From assembly GCA_029782365.1 (NCBI GenBank), contig JAKOUW010000014.1:1-64000 (forward strand): a DNA stretch of 64,000 bases, read 5' to 3'. Below the pieces are notes generated by a model. It was not told the origin of the DNA. It did no database searches and worked only from the letters and a program-made list of their open reading frames with translations. Shown here one piece after another: positions 17,436-25,964 of this stretch (position 1 is the first letter of the stretch; every line of letters begins with the position of its first letter). A program made the position numbers and the translations under genes. This DNA is from Chloroflexota bacterium. Its GTDB lineage: Bacteria > Chloroflexota > Anaerolineae > Anaerolineales > UBA4823.

Positions 17436-19949
17436 TTATGGCACGAGGCGCAGGCGGTCGGGCGCGTGGGATTCGACCTGGCTGCGTTCCCAATACATCG
17501 GGTGGTATTGGATCAAGCGCCACGGATCGATCTGGTCAGCGTAATGCGGGTGGTAGGCGTGCCCCGACTGCCCGGTGGTGATCACCGATTGTGAGTTTTG
17601 CAGATCAGACAGGTCGACGATCATGCGTTCGGAAGGCAGCGAGCGGACGGCGTAGCTGCCGGCGGTGGTGCTCCAACCGGTGGCGTTCACAATCTCTGAG
17701 CCGCCGGAGGCCGGGAAGGGACCACGGTTGAAGATGTTTTCGATCAGGCTGACCCCCGATTTTCCCAGGCTCTGGTTGTGGAAGGTGATCGTGTGCACGC
17801 TGCCCCATTTCCATTTCGCCGGGTCGCTGCCCATCTGCTTTTCCAGATCGGCAACCGCTTCGGCGAAGGCGGCCTGGAAGATCTGATCACGGTTTTCTTT
17901 TTGCGGGGTGGTGACATTGTCCCACCAGGCGCTGTCGGGTTTTTCCACCAGGTTGCGCATCACTTCAAACCAGCGCCCGCCGCCTGGGGGTTGGTCGTTC
18001 GGCAGCTCGTCATTGAAAGTGTCGGCTAATAAATATTTCCAAAAGGCATTGAACAAGGCTGCAGGCGCCGAATCCATCTGATCCTGGTAATCCCAGCCCT
18101 GCAAAATCTGGCGCACTTGCGCCAGGTGAGCATCGCTCAGCGAGACGTTCATCAAGACGGGTGTCAGGGCGGCGGCGTTCCAATTCTTGTCATCTCCATG
18201 AATCTTTTTGACGTAATCCACGGTGATCGGGCCGGGCGCGTTCTCGATCATGCTGACAATTTCACGTGCCCGGAATCCATATGCCCAGGAGCGGGAAATC
18301 GAATACGGGTAATCTGGGCCGACCACTGCGTTGTTGGCGGTCGCCACGTAACCCTGCGGCGGGTTGTAAGTATGGGGAAGCTGCTCGAATGGGATATAGC
18401 CCTGCCATTCATATTCGCCTGTCCAACCCGGCACCGGCAGCAATCCATCATCCCCGGCGGCCCGCACCGGGATATTGCCGGGCGTCTGGTAACCGATGTT
18501 GCCATCCACGTCTGCAAACACCATATTTTGAGAGGGAACGGCAAAATAACTGGCTGCCTTGCGGAAATCATCCCAATTTTGGGCCAGGTCAAGCCCCATC
18601 AGCGCCTGGATCACATTGTTCGGTTCCAGGGCTGTCCAGCGCATAGCGATGGCGAACTTGCCTGGCAGATCGATGCCTGCCTGGTCTTTGAAATTATCCA
18701 GCGCACCGTACACATCTGAGATAATCGGGCCGTGGCGGGTAACCTGAACGGTCATTTCTACGTTTGGACCGCCTGCCACTTTGAAAGTTTCCTGGCGTGT
18801 TTGCATATCGACCCATTGGCCCTGGTACTCGTACTGGTTGGGATTATCGGGGTTGATTTTTTCGATATACAGATCTTGCACATCGGGGCCGACATTGGTG
18901 AAACCCCAGGCGACGCGCTGGTTGTGCCCCACGATAACACCCGGCATGCCGGCGAAGGTGAATCCGGTGACGTCGAACGGGCACCCGGGACCAACTGGCG
19001 TGCATTCCAGGTGCGCTTCATACCAGATGGCCGGCATTTGCTCGCTGAGGTGCATATCATCGGCCAGGATAGGCTTGCCGCTGGCGGTGCGCGAGCCGGC
19101 AATCACCCAATCGTTGGAGCCAATGTCTGCGCCTGTGTTCCCCAGCAGTTCCTGCACCTGGCTCAACTGCTGGCCGGTGCTTTCGAACAATCCGGTGAGA
19201 GCGGCGTAATTGAGCGCTGCGCCTGTAGATGCGCTCTGGCCGGCCGAATTGATCTTGAAACCTGGCACAATCACCGGGTTATCCGCCGGGTAGGGTGGGT
19301 TGAGCTCGGCTATTTGGGCGGCGCTGAACGTTTTGAGCAGGATGGCATTCTCTATCTCCTGGCCCATGTTCCCACCCAGGTCCCAGGCCATCACTTTCGG
19401 CCAGGCGATGGATTGCTGCGGCAGCCAGGGCTCGATTTTATAATCGCGGTTCAACAAAGACAGCACAGCATACTCCAGGCTGAGCGCCGTCCCCTGGTGG
19501 CCGGCCAGGTAGGCGTTGACGCCATCGGCGTAAGCCTGGAAGATTGTGCGTGTATCCGCTGGCAGGCTTTGCCATTCCTGCTCGGCGATGTCCATCCACC
19601 CCATTGTGCGCAAGAACTTATCGTTGGCGAGTTGGCTTTTGCCGAACATTTCAGCCAGCCGCCCGGCGCTCAGGTGGCGCCAGAAATCCATCTGCCAGAA
19701 ACGATCCTGGGCATGAACGTAGCCTTGGGCAAAGAATAGATCGTGCGCGTTGGCGGCGTAAATGTGCGGTATGCCGTTTTCATCGCGCATCACATCCACC
19801 GGCCCATTCAAGCCCCTGACCTGAATTTGCCCGCTCACCTGGGGAAAAGATTGGCGCGGCAGAACGTATGCCGCAGTGCACAGAACAATCCCCAAAATTA
19901 CCAAAACACTGACCAGTACGTACGTCACACGGCGAAGCTTGGATTTCAT
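17436..19949 (-). CDS. Penicillin acylase-like Ntn hydrolase (S45)
   Basis: 837 residues in the precursor layout of penicillin/acyl-homoserine-lactone acylases. There is an N-terminal membrane or signal segment (residues ~8-30), then an alpha part with GIPHIYAANAHDLFFAQGYVHAQDRFWQMD, a spacer, and the beta part that should begin at Ser278 in IGSNDWVIAG after self-cleavage at Gly-Ser. FAGMPGVIVGHN and VAWGFTNVGPDVQDLY follow as in the family. It would act outside the cytoplasm on an amide substrate that cannot be told from sequence. It stands alone with no partner genes. Confidence 0.88.
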   Translation of the reverse strand: MKSKLRRVTYVLVSVLVILGIVLCTAAYVLPRQSFPQVSGQIQVRGLNGPVDVMRDENGIPHIYAANAHDLFFAQGYVHAQDRFWQMDFWRHLSAGRLAEMFGKSQLANDKFLRTMGWMDIAEQEWQSLPADTRTIFQAYADGVNAYLAGHQGTALSLEYAVLSLLNRDYKIEPWLPQQSIAWPKVMAWDLGGNMGQEIENAILLKTFSAAQIAELNPPYPADNPVIVPGFKINSAGQSASTGAALNYAALTGLFESTGQQLSQVQELLGNTGADIGSNDWVIAGSRTASGKPILADDMHLSEQMPAIWYEAHLECTPVGPGCPFDVTGFTFAGMPGVIVGHNQRVAWGFTNVGPDVQDLYIEKINPDNPNQYEYQGQWVDMQTRQETFKVAGGPNVEMTVQVTRHGPIISDVYGALDNFKDQAGIDLPGKFAIAMRWTALEPNNVIQALMGLDLAQNWDDFRKAASYFAVPSQNMVFADVDGNIGYQTPGNIPVRAAGDDGLLPVPGWTGEYEWQGYIPFEQLPHTYNPPQGYVATANNAVVGPDYPYSISRSWAYGFRAREIVSMIENAPGPITVDYVKKIHGDDKNWNAAALTPVLMNVSLSDAHLAQVRQILQGWDYQDQMDSAPAALFNAFWKYLLADTFNDELPNDQPPGGGRWFEVMRNLVEKPDSAWWDNVTTPQKENRDQIFQAAFAEAVADLEKQMGSDPAKWKWGSVHTITFHNQSLGKSGVSLIENIFNRGPFPASGGSEIVNATGWSTTAGSYAVRSLPSERMIVDLSDLQNSQSVITTGQSGHAYHPHYADQIDPWRLIQYHPMYWERSQVESHAPDRLRLVP

Positions 19950-20046
19950 TCAGTTGCCTCCAATATTGGTATATTCCATTAACCCTGCTCCACCCTTTGA
20001 GTGGCGCTGGCAGGAAAACTGAACGATTTGTTTTCGCGGCGAATTC

Positions 20047-20952
20047 TTATTGGTTGCTGCGTTGCAATAACGGAATGCGAGGCAAGTTGACCACCAGGAT
20101 GCCGCTGATGATCAGGATGCCGCCCAGCACGCTCTCCAGGTACAGGCGTTCATGAAGGAAAAGGGCGCCCAAGACAACGCCAAACAACGGCAGGGTGTAG
20201 GTCACCATGGTAGTGCGCGTTGGGCCGATATCGTGCAGGAGGGTAAAAAACAGCAGATAAGCGACAAATGACCCCAGCAGACCCAGCCAGAGTAAAGCCA
20301 GCCAGGTCAGGGGCAGCATAGGCAGTTTCAGAGGTCTTTCCACGCTCAATGTGACGGTCCAGATGATGGTCGTCGCCACGATCAATTGTAAAAAAGACTG
20401 TGAGGCAGCCGGCAAGCCCTTGCTAGCTCGCCGGGCATACACCGTGGCAATCGCATAAGAAAAGGTTGCCAGCAGCATGGCGCCTTGGCCGATCAAATTT
20501 GGGCTCATTTTTTGGCCCAGCTCAGGCGACAGCAGGACGAAAACACCCAGGAAACCGACTGCCAGCCCGGCGAATTTCCGCCAGGTAAAAGGATCATCTT
20601 TGAGCATGATGGGGGCGAGAATGATCGAGAACAGAGGCGTGGTGCTGTTCAGAATCGAGGCGATGCCGGAATCGATAAACTTTTCTGCCCACGAGATCAA
20701 AGTAAAGGGAACGGCCACGTTAAACAAACCGATAATGATGAACGGCCCGATCGCCTGGCGCAGGGCCTGGCGGCCTGGCCGGGCTGCCGGGTTTACCAGC
20801 AGTACCACGGCTAGGCCCAAGGCGCCAAACAGGGTGCGAAAGCTGACCAAGACGAAGGGGCTTACCTCGTTGACGGCAATTTTTATCCACAAAAAAGAGG
20901 TACCCCAGATGACGCCCAGCAGCCAGAACCAGGTCCAATTCTTTTTATCCAT
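20047..20952 (-). CDS. EamA/DMT-family transporter
   Basis: 301 residues with about ten hydrophobic helices in two EamA repeats. The first begins WFWLLGVIWGTSFLWIKIAV and contains FRTLFGALGLA. The second half contains GQGAMLLATFSYAIATVYAR and ends LGGILIISGILVVNLP. Probably exports amino acids or other metabolites. Its start overlaps the ada stop by 8 nt, so the two are likely co-transcribed. Confidence 0.88.
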   Translation of the reverse strand: MDKKNWTWFWLLGVIWGTSFLWIKIAVNEVSPFVLVSFRTLFGALGLAVVLLVNPAARPGRQALRQAIGPFIIIGLFNVAVPFTLISWAEKFIDSGIASILNSTTPLFSIILAPIMLKDDPFTWRKFAGLAVGFLGVFVLLSPELGQKMSPNLIGQGAMLLATFSYAIATVYARRASKGLPAASQSFLQLIVATTIIWTVTLSVERPLKLPMLPLTWLALLWLGLLGSFVAYLLFFTLLHDIGPTRTTMVTYTLPLFGVVLGALFLHERLYLESVLGGILIISGILVVNLPRIPLLQRSNQ

Positions 20953-22018
20953 GAACAGTTTCCTTCACATGCTGTTTTTCGCGCGCCAGCAGAGATTGTT
21001 TGCGCTCCAATCCCCAGCGGTAGCCGCCCAAGCCGCCGTCGCTGCGCACCACGCGGTGACAGGGCGTGACCAAGGCTGTGGGGTTGGAGGCGCAGGCGTG
21101 GGCCACGGCGCGCGCGGCTGTCGGCTGTCCGATGGCCACAGCCACCTGGGCATAGGTGTTGGTTTGCCCGTAAGGTATCTGGCGCAGAGCTTCCCAGACG
21201 CGGATTTGAAATGCGCTGCCCGTGACATCCATAGGCAAGCCGCTTGTCATAGGCGCGCCCTCCAGGTAAGCGGCAATTGCCTCCAGCCAAGGAGCAACCT
21301 TGTTATTATCCTTCTCCAGGCTGGCTGCCGGGAATTCTCTGCGCAGAGCGGCTTCTAACTGCTGGGGTTCGTCGCCCAATTGAACGGAACACAATCCCCG
21401 GTCGGTGGCTGCCACCAGCATCCACCCCAGGGCGCAGGGCGCTATCGTGTAATTAATCAACATGCCGTGCCCGCCGCGCCGGTAGGTGGAAGGTGTCATG
21501 CCCAGGTGGCGGGCAGCCTGCTCATACAGGCCGCGCGCCGAGCCGTAACCCGCGGCGTACTGTGCGCTGGCGACATTGCCCATGGCCTGGGCCTGGTTCT
21601 TAAAGCGCGCCATGCGGCGGGCTGCTGCATACTGGCGTGGGCTGAGGCCGGTGTTGGCTTTGAATACGCGCTGCAAGTAGGAGGCGCTGAGGCCCAACTG
21701 TTGGCCCAGCGCGCGCAAAGAGAGCTGTTCATCGGCATTGTCCAAGATGGAGCAGATCCGCTCGACTAATGCTTCGGCCGGGGCTGAGGATTGGTTTGGC
21801 TGGCAGCGTTTGCAAGCGCGGTAGCCGGCCTGTTGGGCTTCGCCTGGCGAAGCAAAATAGGCTACCCCATCTTGAGCTGGCTGGCGCGAGGCGCACGAAG
21901 GGCGGCAGTAAATACCCGTCGAATGCACGCCGTAATAAAAAACGCCATCGAATGCTTTGTCGCGGGTCATAATGGCTTGCCAGCAAACTTCGGGTGTTGG
22001 TAAAGTGTTCTTGTTCAT
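20945..22018 (-). CDS. ada: Ada: methylated-DNA repair and AraC-type regulator
   Basis: 357 residues with three parts. An N-terminal zinc domain holds the methylphosphotriester acceptor (VHSTGIYCRPSC, with CKRC further on). An AraC-type helix-turn-helix follows at ~80-180 (LRALGQQLGLSASYLQRVFK). The C-terminal O6-alkylguanine alkyltransferase carries the acceptor Cys in NPTALVTPCHRVVRSDGGLG. It should repair alkylated DNA and activate its own regulon. The transporter gene follows with overlap. Confidence 0.94.
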   Translation of the reverse strand: MNKNTLPTPEVCWQAIMTRDKAFDGVFYYGVHSTGIYCRPSCASRQPAQDGVAYFASPGEAQQAGYRACKRCQPNQSSAPAEALVERICSILDNADEQLSLRALGQQLGLSASYLQRVFKANTGLSPRQYAAARRMARFKNQAQAMGNVASAQYAAGYGSARGLYEQAARHLGMTPSTYRRGGHGMLINYTIAPCALGWMLVAATDRGLCSVQLGDEPQQLEAALRREFPAASLEKDNNKVAPWLEAIAAYLEGAPMTSGLPMDVTGSAFQIRVWEALRQIPYGQTNTYAQVAVAIGQPTAARAVAHACASNPTALVTPCHRVVRSDGGLGGYRWGLERKQSLLAREKQHVKETVHG

Positions 22019-22129
22019 TGTTAAGTCTCCTCATGATACCATTGAGTGTGGTGGTCGTCACGTTATTGTTTGATCTGATCTTATCGAAAATAACGATCCA
22101 CGACTATCCGAAACTTGCACTCTTATTGG

Positions 22130-22158
22130 TTGACGGCATGCCCATTTTTTGACATAAT
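22130..22158 (+). promoter_or_regulatory. Promoter of the hybrid kinase gene
   Basis: TTGACG (22130-22135), 17-nt spacer, CATAAT (22153-22158). 28 nt before the start codon. Confidence 0.6.
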
Positions 22159-22186
22159 CAATGTAATCTGACCACGGAGATGCTTG

Positions 22187-25100
22187 ATGGATAAAACAGA
22201 CTGGATAAACGCCCTCAGGAGCCGCACAACGCTGTTTGGGATTGTTTTTGGATTGCTGTTTCCGTTGATAGCCACGCCGATTCAAGTGCTGGTGCTGCGT
22301 CTGCCATTCACGCTGTCCAACATAGTAGAGGCCCAACTCAGCCAACCTTTGTTGTGGCTCGTGGATACTGCCCCTTTATTCCTGGGATTGTTCTCATTCT
22401 TCTCCGCCTTGCAAGAAGAACGGTACCGTCATCTGAGCGAATCCCTTGAAAATATCGTTGTCCAGCGCACCGCAGATATTACCAAGATGAACCAGCAGCT
22501 CACAACAGAAATCGCAGAACGTACGCATATTGAAGCGCAGATTTCCCGGGCGAAAAAAGATTGGGAAACCACGTTTGATGCCGTGGAAAACCCGATTTTG
22601 ATCGTCGACTCGGCCGGCATCCTGATCCGCTGCAACCGGGCGCTGACGGTAATTTTGGGGCGCACTTTTCAGCAAATCCTGCAGAAACCTGCCGTCAGCC
22701 TGTTTTTTGAGGGCCAGACAGACATTGAGATGCTGCAACGGTATGTAGGAAAAGATGTTGAATTTCCCAATCTCTCAGGCTGGTATAACGTTGCCATGTT
22801 CCCTCTGCCGCAGGTTGACGGCAAGCAAAATTTGATCTTTATCCTGCGTGATGTGACCGACCTGAAGAAGACGGAGCTGGAAATTCGCCAGCAAAAACGC
22901 TTTTTTGAGGCTCTGGTGGAAAACAATCCGGTGGCGATTGTGACACTGGATAGAGATGAGAGGATCGTCTCGTGCAATCCGGCTTTCCAACATTTGTTTG
23001 GTTTCAACCAGCAAGAGGTGGTCGGGAAAAATATTGACAGCCTGATCGTTTCGGAGCAGATTCGCAGCCAGGCGCATGATTACACCAGTCAGTTGCTGCA
23101 GGGCGGCACGATTCATGGATTCGGAAAACGCCACCGGAAAGATGGTGTTGAGCTGGATGTGGAAATTTACGGTGTGCCAGTCATTGTAGATGGTGAAACG
23201 TTGGGCTTTATCGCCCTATACCATGATATCAGCGAGCTGGAAGAGGCCCGACGAGACGCTGAAGCAGCCGACCGAGCCAAGAGTGAGTTCCTAGCAAACA
23301 TGAGTCACGAAATCCGCACGCCAATGAACGGTGTGATCGGTATGTTGGACTTAACCCTGGATACTCAGCTCAACCCTGAGCAGCGCGATTTTCTTGAAAC
23401 CGCGCGCGACAGCGCCGACGCCCTGCTGGTTTTATTGAATGATATTCTCGACTTCGCCAAGATCGAAGCCGGAAGGCTGGATCTGGACATCATTGATTTT
23501 GATTTGCGCTCAACGGTGGAGGGCGTCGCCACCACTATGGCGCAGCGCGCCCAGGCCAAAGGCTTGGAAATGGCCTGCCTGATCTACCACGATGTCTATT
23601 CCAACCTGCGCGGCGATCCGGGCAGGCTGCGACAGGTATTGGTTAACCTGGTTGGCAATGCCATCAAGTTCACCCAAAAAGGAGAGGTTTTAATTCGCGT
23701 GCTGCGCGAAAAAGAGGATGAGAAGCAAGTCACCCTGCGTTTCTCGGTGACGGATACGGGCATTGGCATTCCGAAAGAGCGCCAGGCATCAGTTTTTGAG
23801 CGCTTTGTCCAGGCAGATTCTTCGACCACACGCAAATATGGCGGCACCGGGTTAGGCTTGACTATCTCCAAGCAGTTGGTAGAAATGATGCACGGCCAAA
23901 TTGGCCTGGAAAGCGAACCGGGTAAGGGCAGTACATTTTGGTTTACTGCGGTGCTTGAGAAGAACCTCGCGGAGCAAGAAGCTCCCGAAGCCAAGCCAGT
24001 GGATATCCAGGGATTGCATGTGTTAGGGATTGACGATAATTCCACGAACCGCATGATCCTGACCCGCATGCTGGAGAATTTTGGCTGCCGGATCGACACT
24101 GTGCCGGGCGGCCGCGAGGGAGTGGAAGCTTTGCTGCAAGCCGCCGATCATGATCCTTATAACCTGGTGTTGCTGGATATGCAGATGCCAGAAATGGACG
24201 GCGAACAAACGCTGCAGTTGATCAAAACAAATCCCCGCATTCGCCAGGTTCCCGTGATTATCCTAACATCGATGGGGCACCGGGGCGATGCTAACCGCCT
24301 GGAGCAAATGGGCTGCGCAGGCTACTTGCTAAAGCCGGTGAAGCAGTCACAGCTAAACGAAGCCATTCTTGCCGTCTTGAGCCGCACGAAAGAGAACGCC
24401 CGGAAGCAGCACCCTGTGCCAATCATTACCCGCCACACGCTGAAAGAAATGACCCACCACGGCGTTCGCTTACTGCTGGTGGAGGATAACGCCACCAACC
24501 AAAAATTGGCTGTGACACTGCTGCAGAAACAGGGCCTTTCCGTGGATGTGGCTGATAATGGCTTGCTGGCTCTGGAAGCGGTCCAAACCAAGAAATATAA
24601 CCTGGTGTTGATGGATGTGCAGATGCCTGAAATGGATGGCCTGGAGGCAACGCGGCGCATCCGGGAATTTGAAGGCAGCTCCCGCCATACGCCCATCATC
24701 GCCATGACCGCCCATGCCATGAAGGGTGACCGCGAACGCTGTCTGGCCGCCGGTATGGACGATTATGTCACCAAACCACTCGAACCCAAACAGGTGTTGG
24801 CAACGATCGAGCTCTGGTTGAGCGGAGACCAGAGCCTGCAGGTAGAAATGGAAGGCCCGGCAGTCGAAAAAGCCGCGCCTGCTGTGCCGTTGATTGACCT
24901 GGATAAGGCGCTGCCGCGCTTTGGCGATGACAAAGAATTTTTCCTTGAAATGCTTGCCGAGTTCATCCAAACCATCCCTGAACGAACGCAGGCATTGCGC
25001 CAGGCAGCAGCAGAAGCGAATTGCGAAGAAGTCTCACGCCAGGCGCACACTTTGAAGGGGGCAGCCTCGAATTTCAACGCTGAACCCCTGACCACTCTGG

Positions 25101-25222
25101 CGAAAGAACTGGAATTGGGCGCCCGGAACGGCAGCCTGGACAACGCCGGAGAGCGGATTGACCAAATCGCAGCGCAGGTAGAGCAGTTAATTGCTTTCCT
25201 GGCCAGCCAGCCAAAAGCCTGA
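22187..25222 (+). CDS. Hybrid sensor histidine kinase with two receivers and HPt
   Basis: 1011 residues from ATG 22187 (GGAG upstream). Two hydrophobic segments lie at ~13-38 and ~54-75, then two PAS domains (~110-235 and ~240-355). HisKA has phosphoacceptor His374 in MSHEIRTPMNG. The ATPase has NLVGNAIKFT, DTGIGIP and GGTGLGLTI. Receiver 1 has Asp664 in LVLLDMQMPEMDG, receiver 2 has Asp810 in LVLMDVQMPEMDG, and the C-terminal HPt domain has His954 in AHTLKGAASNF. This is a BarA/ArcB-like phosphorelay kept in one protein. No cognate response regulator lies next to it. The PAS ligands are unknown. Confidence 0.93.
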   Translation: MDKTDWINALRSRTTLFGIVFGLLFPLIATPIQVLVLRLPFTLSNIVEAQLSQPLLWLVDTAPLFLGLFSFFSALQEERYRHLSESLENIVVQRTADITKMNQQLTTEIAERTHIEAQISRAKKDWETTFDAVENPILIVDSAGILIRCNRALTVILGRTFQQILQKPAVSLFFEGQTDIEMLQRYVGKDVEFPNLSGWYNVAMFPLPQVDGKQNLIFILRDVTDLKKTELEIRQQKRFFEALVENNPVAIVTLDRDERIVSCNPAFQHLFGFNQQEVVGKNIDSLIVSEQIRSQAHDYTSQLLQGGTIHGFGKRHRKDGVELDVEIYGVPVIVDGETLGFIALYHDISELEEARRDAEAADRAKSEFLANMSHEIRTPMNGVIGMLDLTLDTQLNPEQRDFLETARDSADALLVLLNDILDFAKIEAGRLDLDIIDFDLRSTVEGVATTMAQRAQAKGLEMACLIYHDVYSNLRGDPGRLRQVLVNLVGNAIKFTQKGEVLIRVLREKEDEKQVTLRFSVTDTGIGIPKERQASVFERFVQADSSTTRKYGGTGLGLTISKQLVEMMHGQIGLESEPGKGSTFWFTAVLEKNLAEQEAPEAKPVDIQGLHVLGIDDNSTNRMILTRMLENFGCRIDTVPGGREGVEALLQAADHDPYNLVLLDMQMPEMDGEQTLQLIKTNPRIRQVPVIILTSMGHRGDANRLEQMGCAGYLLKPVKQSQLNEAILAVLSRTKENARKQHPVPIITRHTLKEMTHHGVRLLLVEDNATNQKLAVTLLQKQGLSVDVADNGLLALEAVQTKKYNLVLMDVQMPEMDGLEATRRIREFEGSSRHTPIIAMTAHAMKGDRERCLAAGMDDYVTKPLEPKQVLATIELWLSGDQSLQVEMEGPAVEKAAPAVPLIDLDKALPRFGDDKEFFLEMLAEFIQTIPERTQALRQAAAEANCEEVSRQAHTLKGAASNFNAEPLTTLAKELELGARNGSLDNAGERIDQIAAQVEQLIAFLASQPKA

Positions 25223-25246
25223 AAGGCATTGGCTTTTCTGATGCAA

Positions 25247-25275
25247 TTGACTTTAGAACGTTTGTTCAGTATAAT
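25247..25275 (+). promoter_or_regulatory. Strong promoter before the radical SAM gene
   Basis: TTGACT (25247-25252), 17-nt spacer, TATAAT (25270-25275), 38 nt before ATG 25314. This is close to consensus and marks 25314-28514 as an independent two-gene operon. Confidence 0.8.
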
Positions 25276-25313
25276 TCAGGCTGGCACTATATGATTTCTA
25301 CAGCCGGACATCT

Positions 25314-25961
25314 ATGTTGAATTTAGACTCACTCGACGCCTCTGAAGAGTTCACACTCAACCTGGCTGCTTTTAAGAGCGAAACCAGGGCTCTGGGGCCC
25401 GGATTGCGCTCGGCGGTTTGGGTGCAAGGCTGCCCTTTTTCTTGCCCGGGCTGCATCGCTCCTGAATGGATCCCACAGCGTTCGGCAAATCAGGTGTCCA
25501 CCCGACAACTGGCAGATATGATCCTGAACTGCGCAGAAGTGACCGGTATTACTCTCTCAGGCGGCGAACCGATGCAGCAGGCGGCTGCACTGGCGGACCT
25601 GGTCCGGCGCGTGCGCGCTCAGCGCGAAGTGGATGTGATTTGTTTTACCGGCTTTTTCCTGGCGGATCTGGTGGTGAATGATGCAGGCCCGGGCGTCAGC
25701 AGCCTGTTAGCTGAAATCGATGTCCTGGTGGATGGACCATATATTGCCGCGCTCAATGACGAACGCGGGCTGCGCGGCAGTAGCAACCAGCGCTTCCACT
25801 ATTTGACTTCCCGCCTGAAGGATATCCCTTTCGAAACGATGCCGCGCAAAGTTGAGATCACGATCCAGGAAGGGAATATGCTGTTAGCCGGTATACCTAC
25901 CCGGAAAAACCTGGAGGCGATCGATGGCGCGATCAAAGCTTTGCGGGCGGTAGGCCATTAG
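25314..25961 (+). CDS. Radical SAM activase-like protein (NrdG-like)
   Basis: 215 residues. The iron-sulfur motif is C-x3-C-x2-C (Cys40, Cys44, Cys47 in QGCPFSCPGC), preceded by GPGLRSAVWV, as in 4Fe-4S single-cluster and NrdG-type activating enzymes. ITLSGGEPMQQ is the SAM-binding GGE motif. There is no class III ribonucleotide reductase gene nearby. Instead a double-AAA protein gene follows after 3 nt, so this pair probably works together. The target of activation is unknown. Confidence 0.82.
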   Translation: MLNLDSLDASEEFTLNLAAFKSETRALGPGLRSAVWVQGCPFSCPGCIAPEWIPQRSANQVSTRQLADMILNCAEVTGITLSGGEPMQQAAALADLVRRVRAQREVDVICFTGFFLADLVVNDAGPGVSSLLAEIDVLVDGPYIAALNDERGLRGSSNQRFHYLTSRLKDIPFETMPRKVEITIQEGNMLLAGIPTRKNLEAIDGAIKALRAVGH

Positions 25962-25964
25962 CCC

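Noticed and set aside
18732-19739. A 335-codon open frame antisense to the acylase gene
   Set aside because: GC-rich third positions of the real gene keep this antisense frame open; no motif, ribosome site or family resemblance. The same holds for 7937-8872 and 13755-14687.
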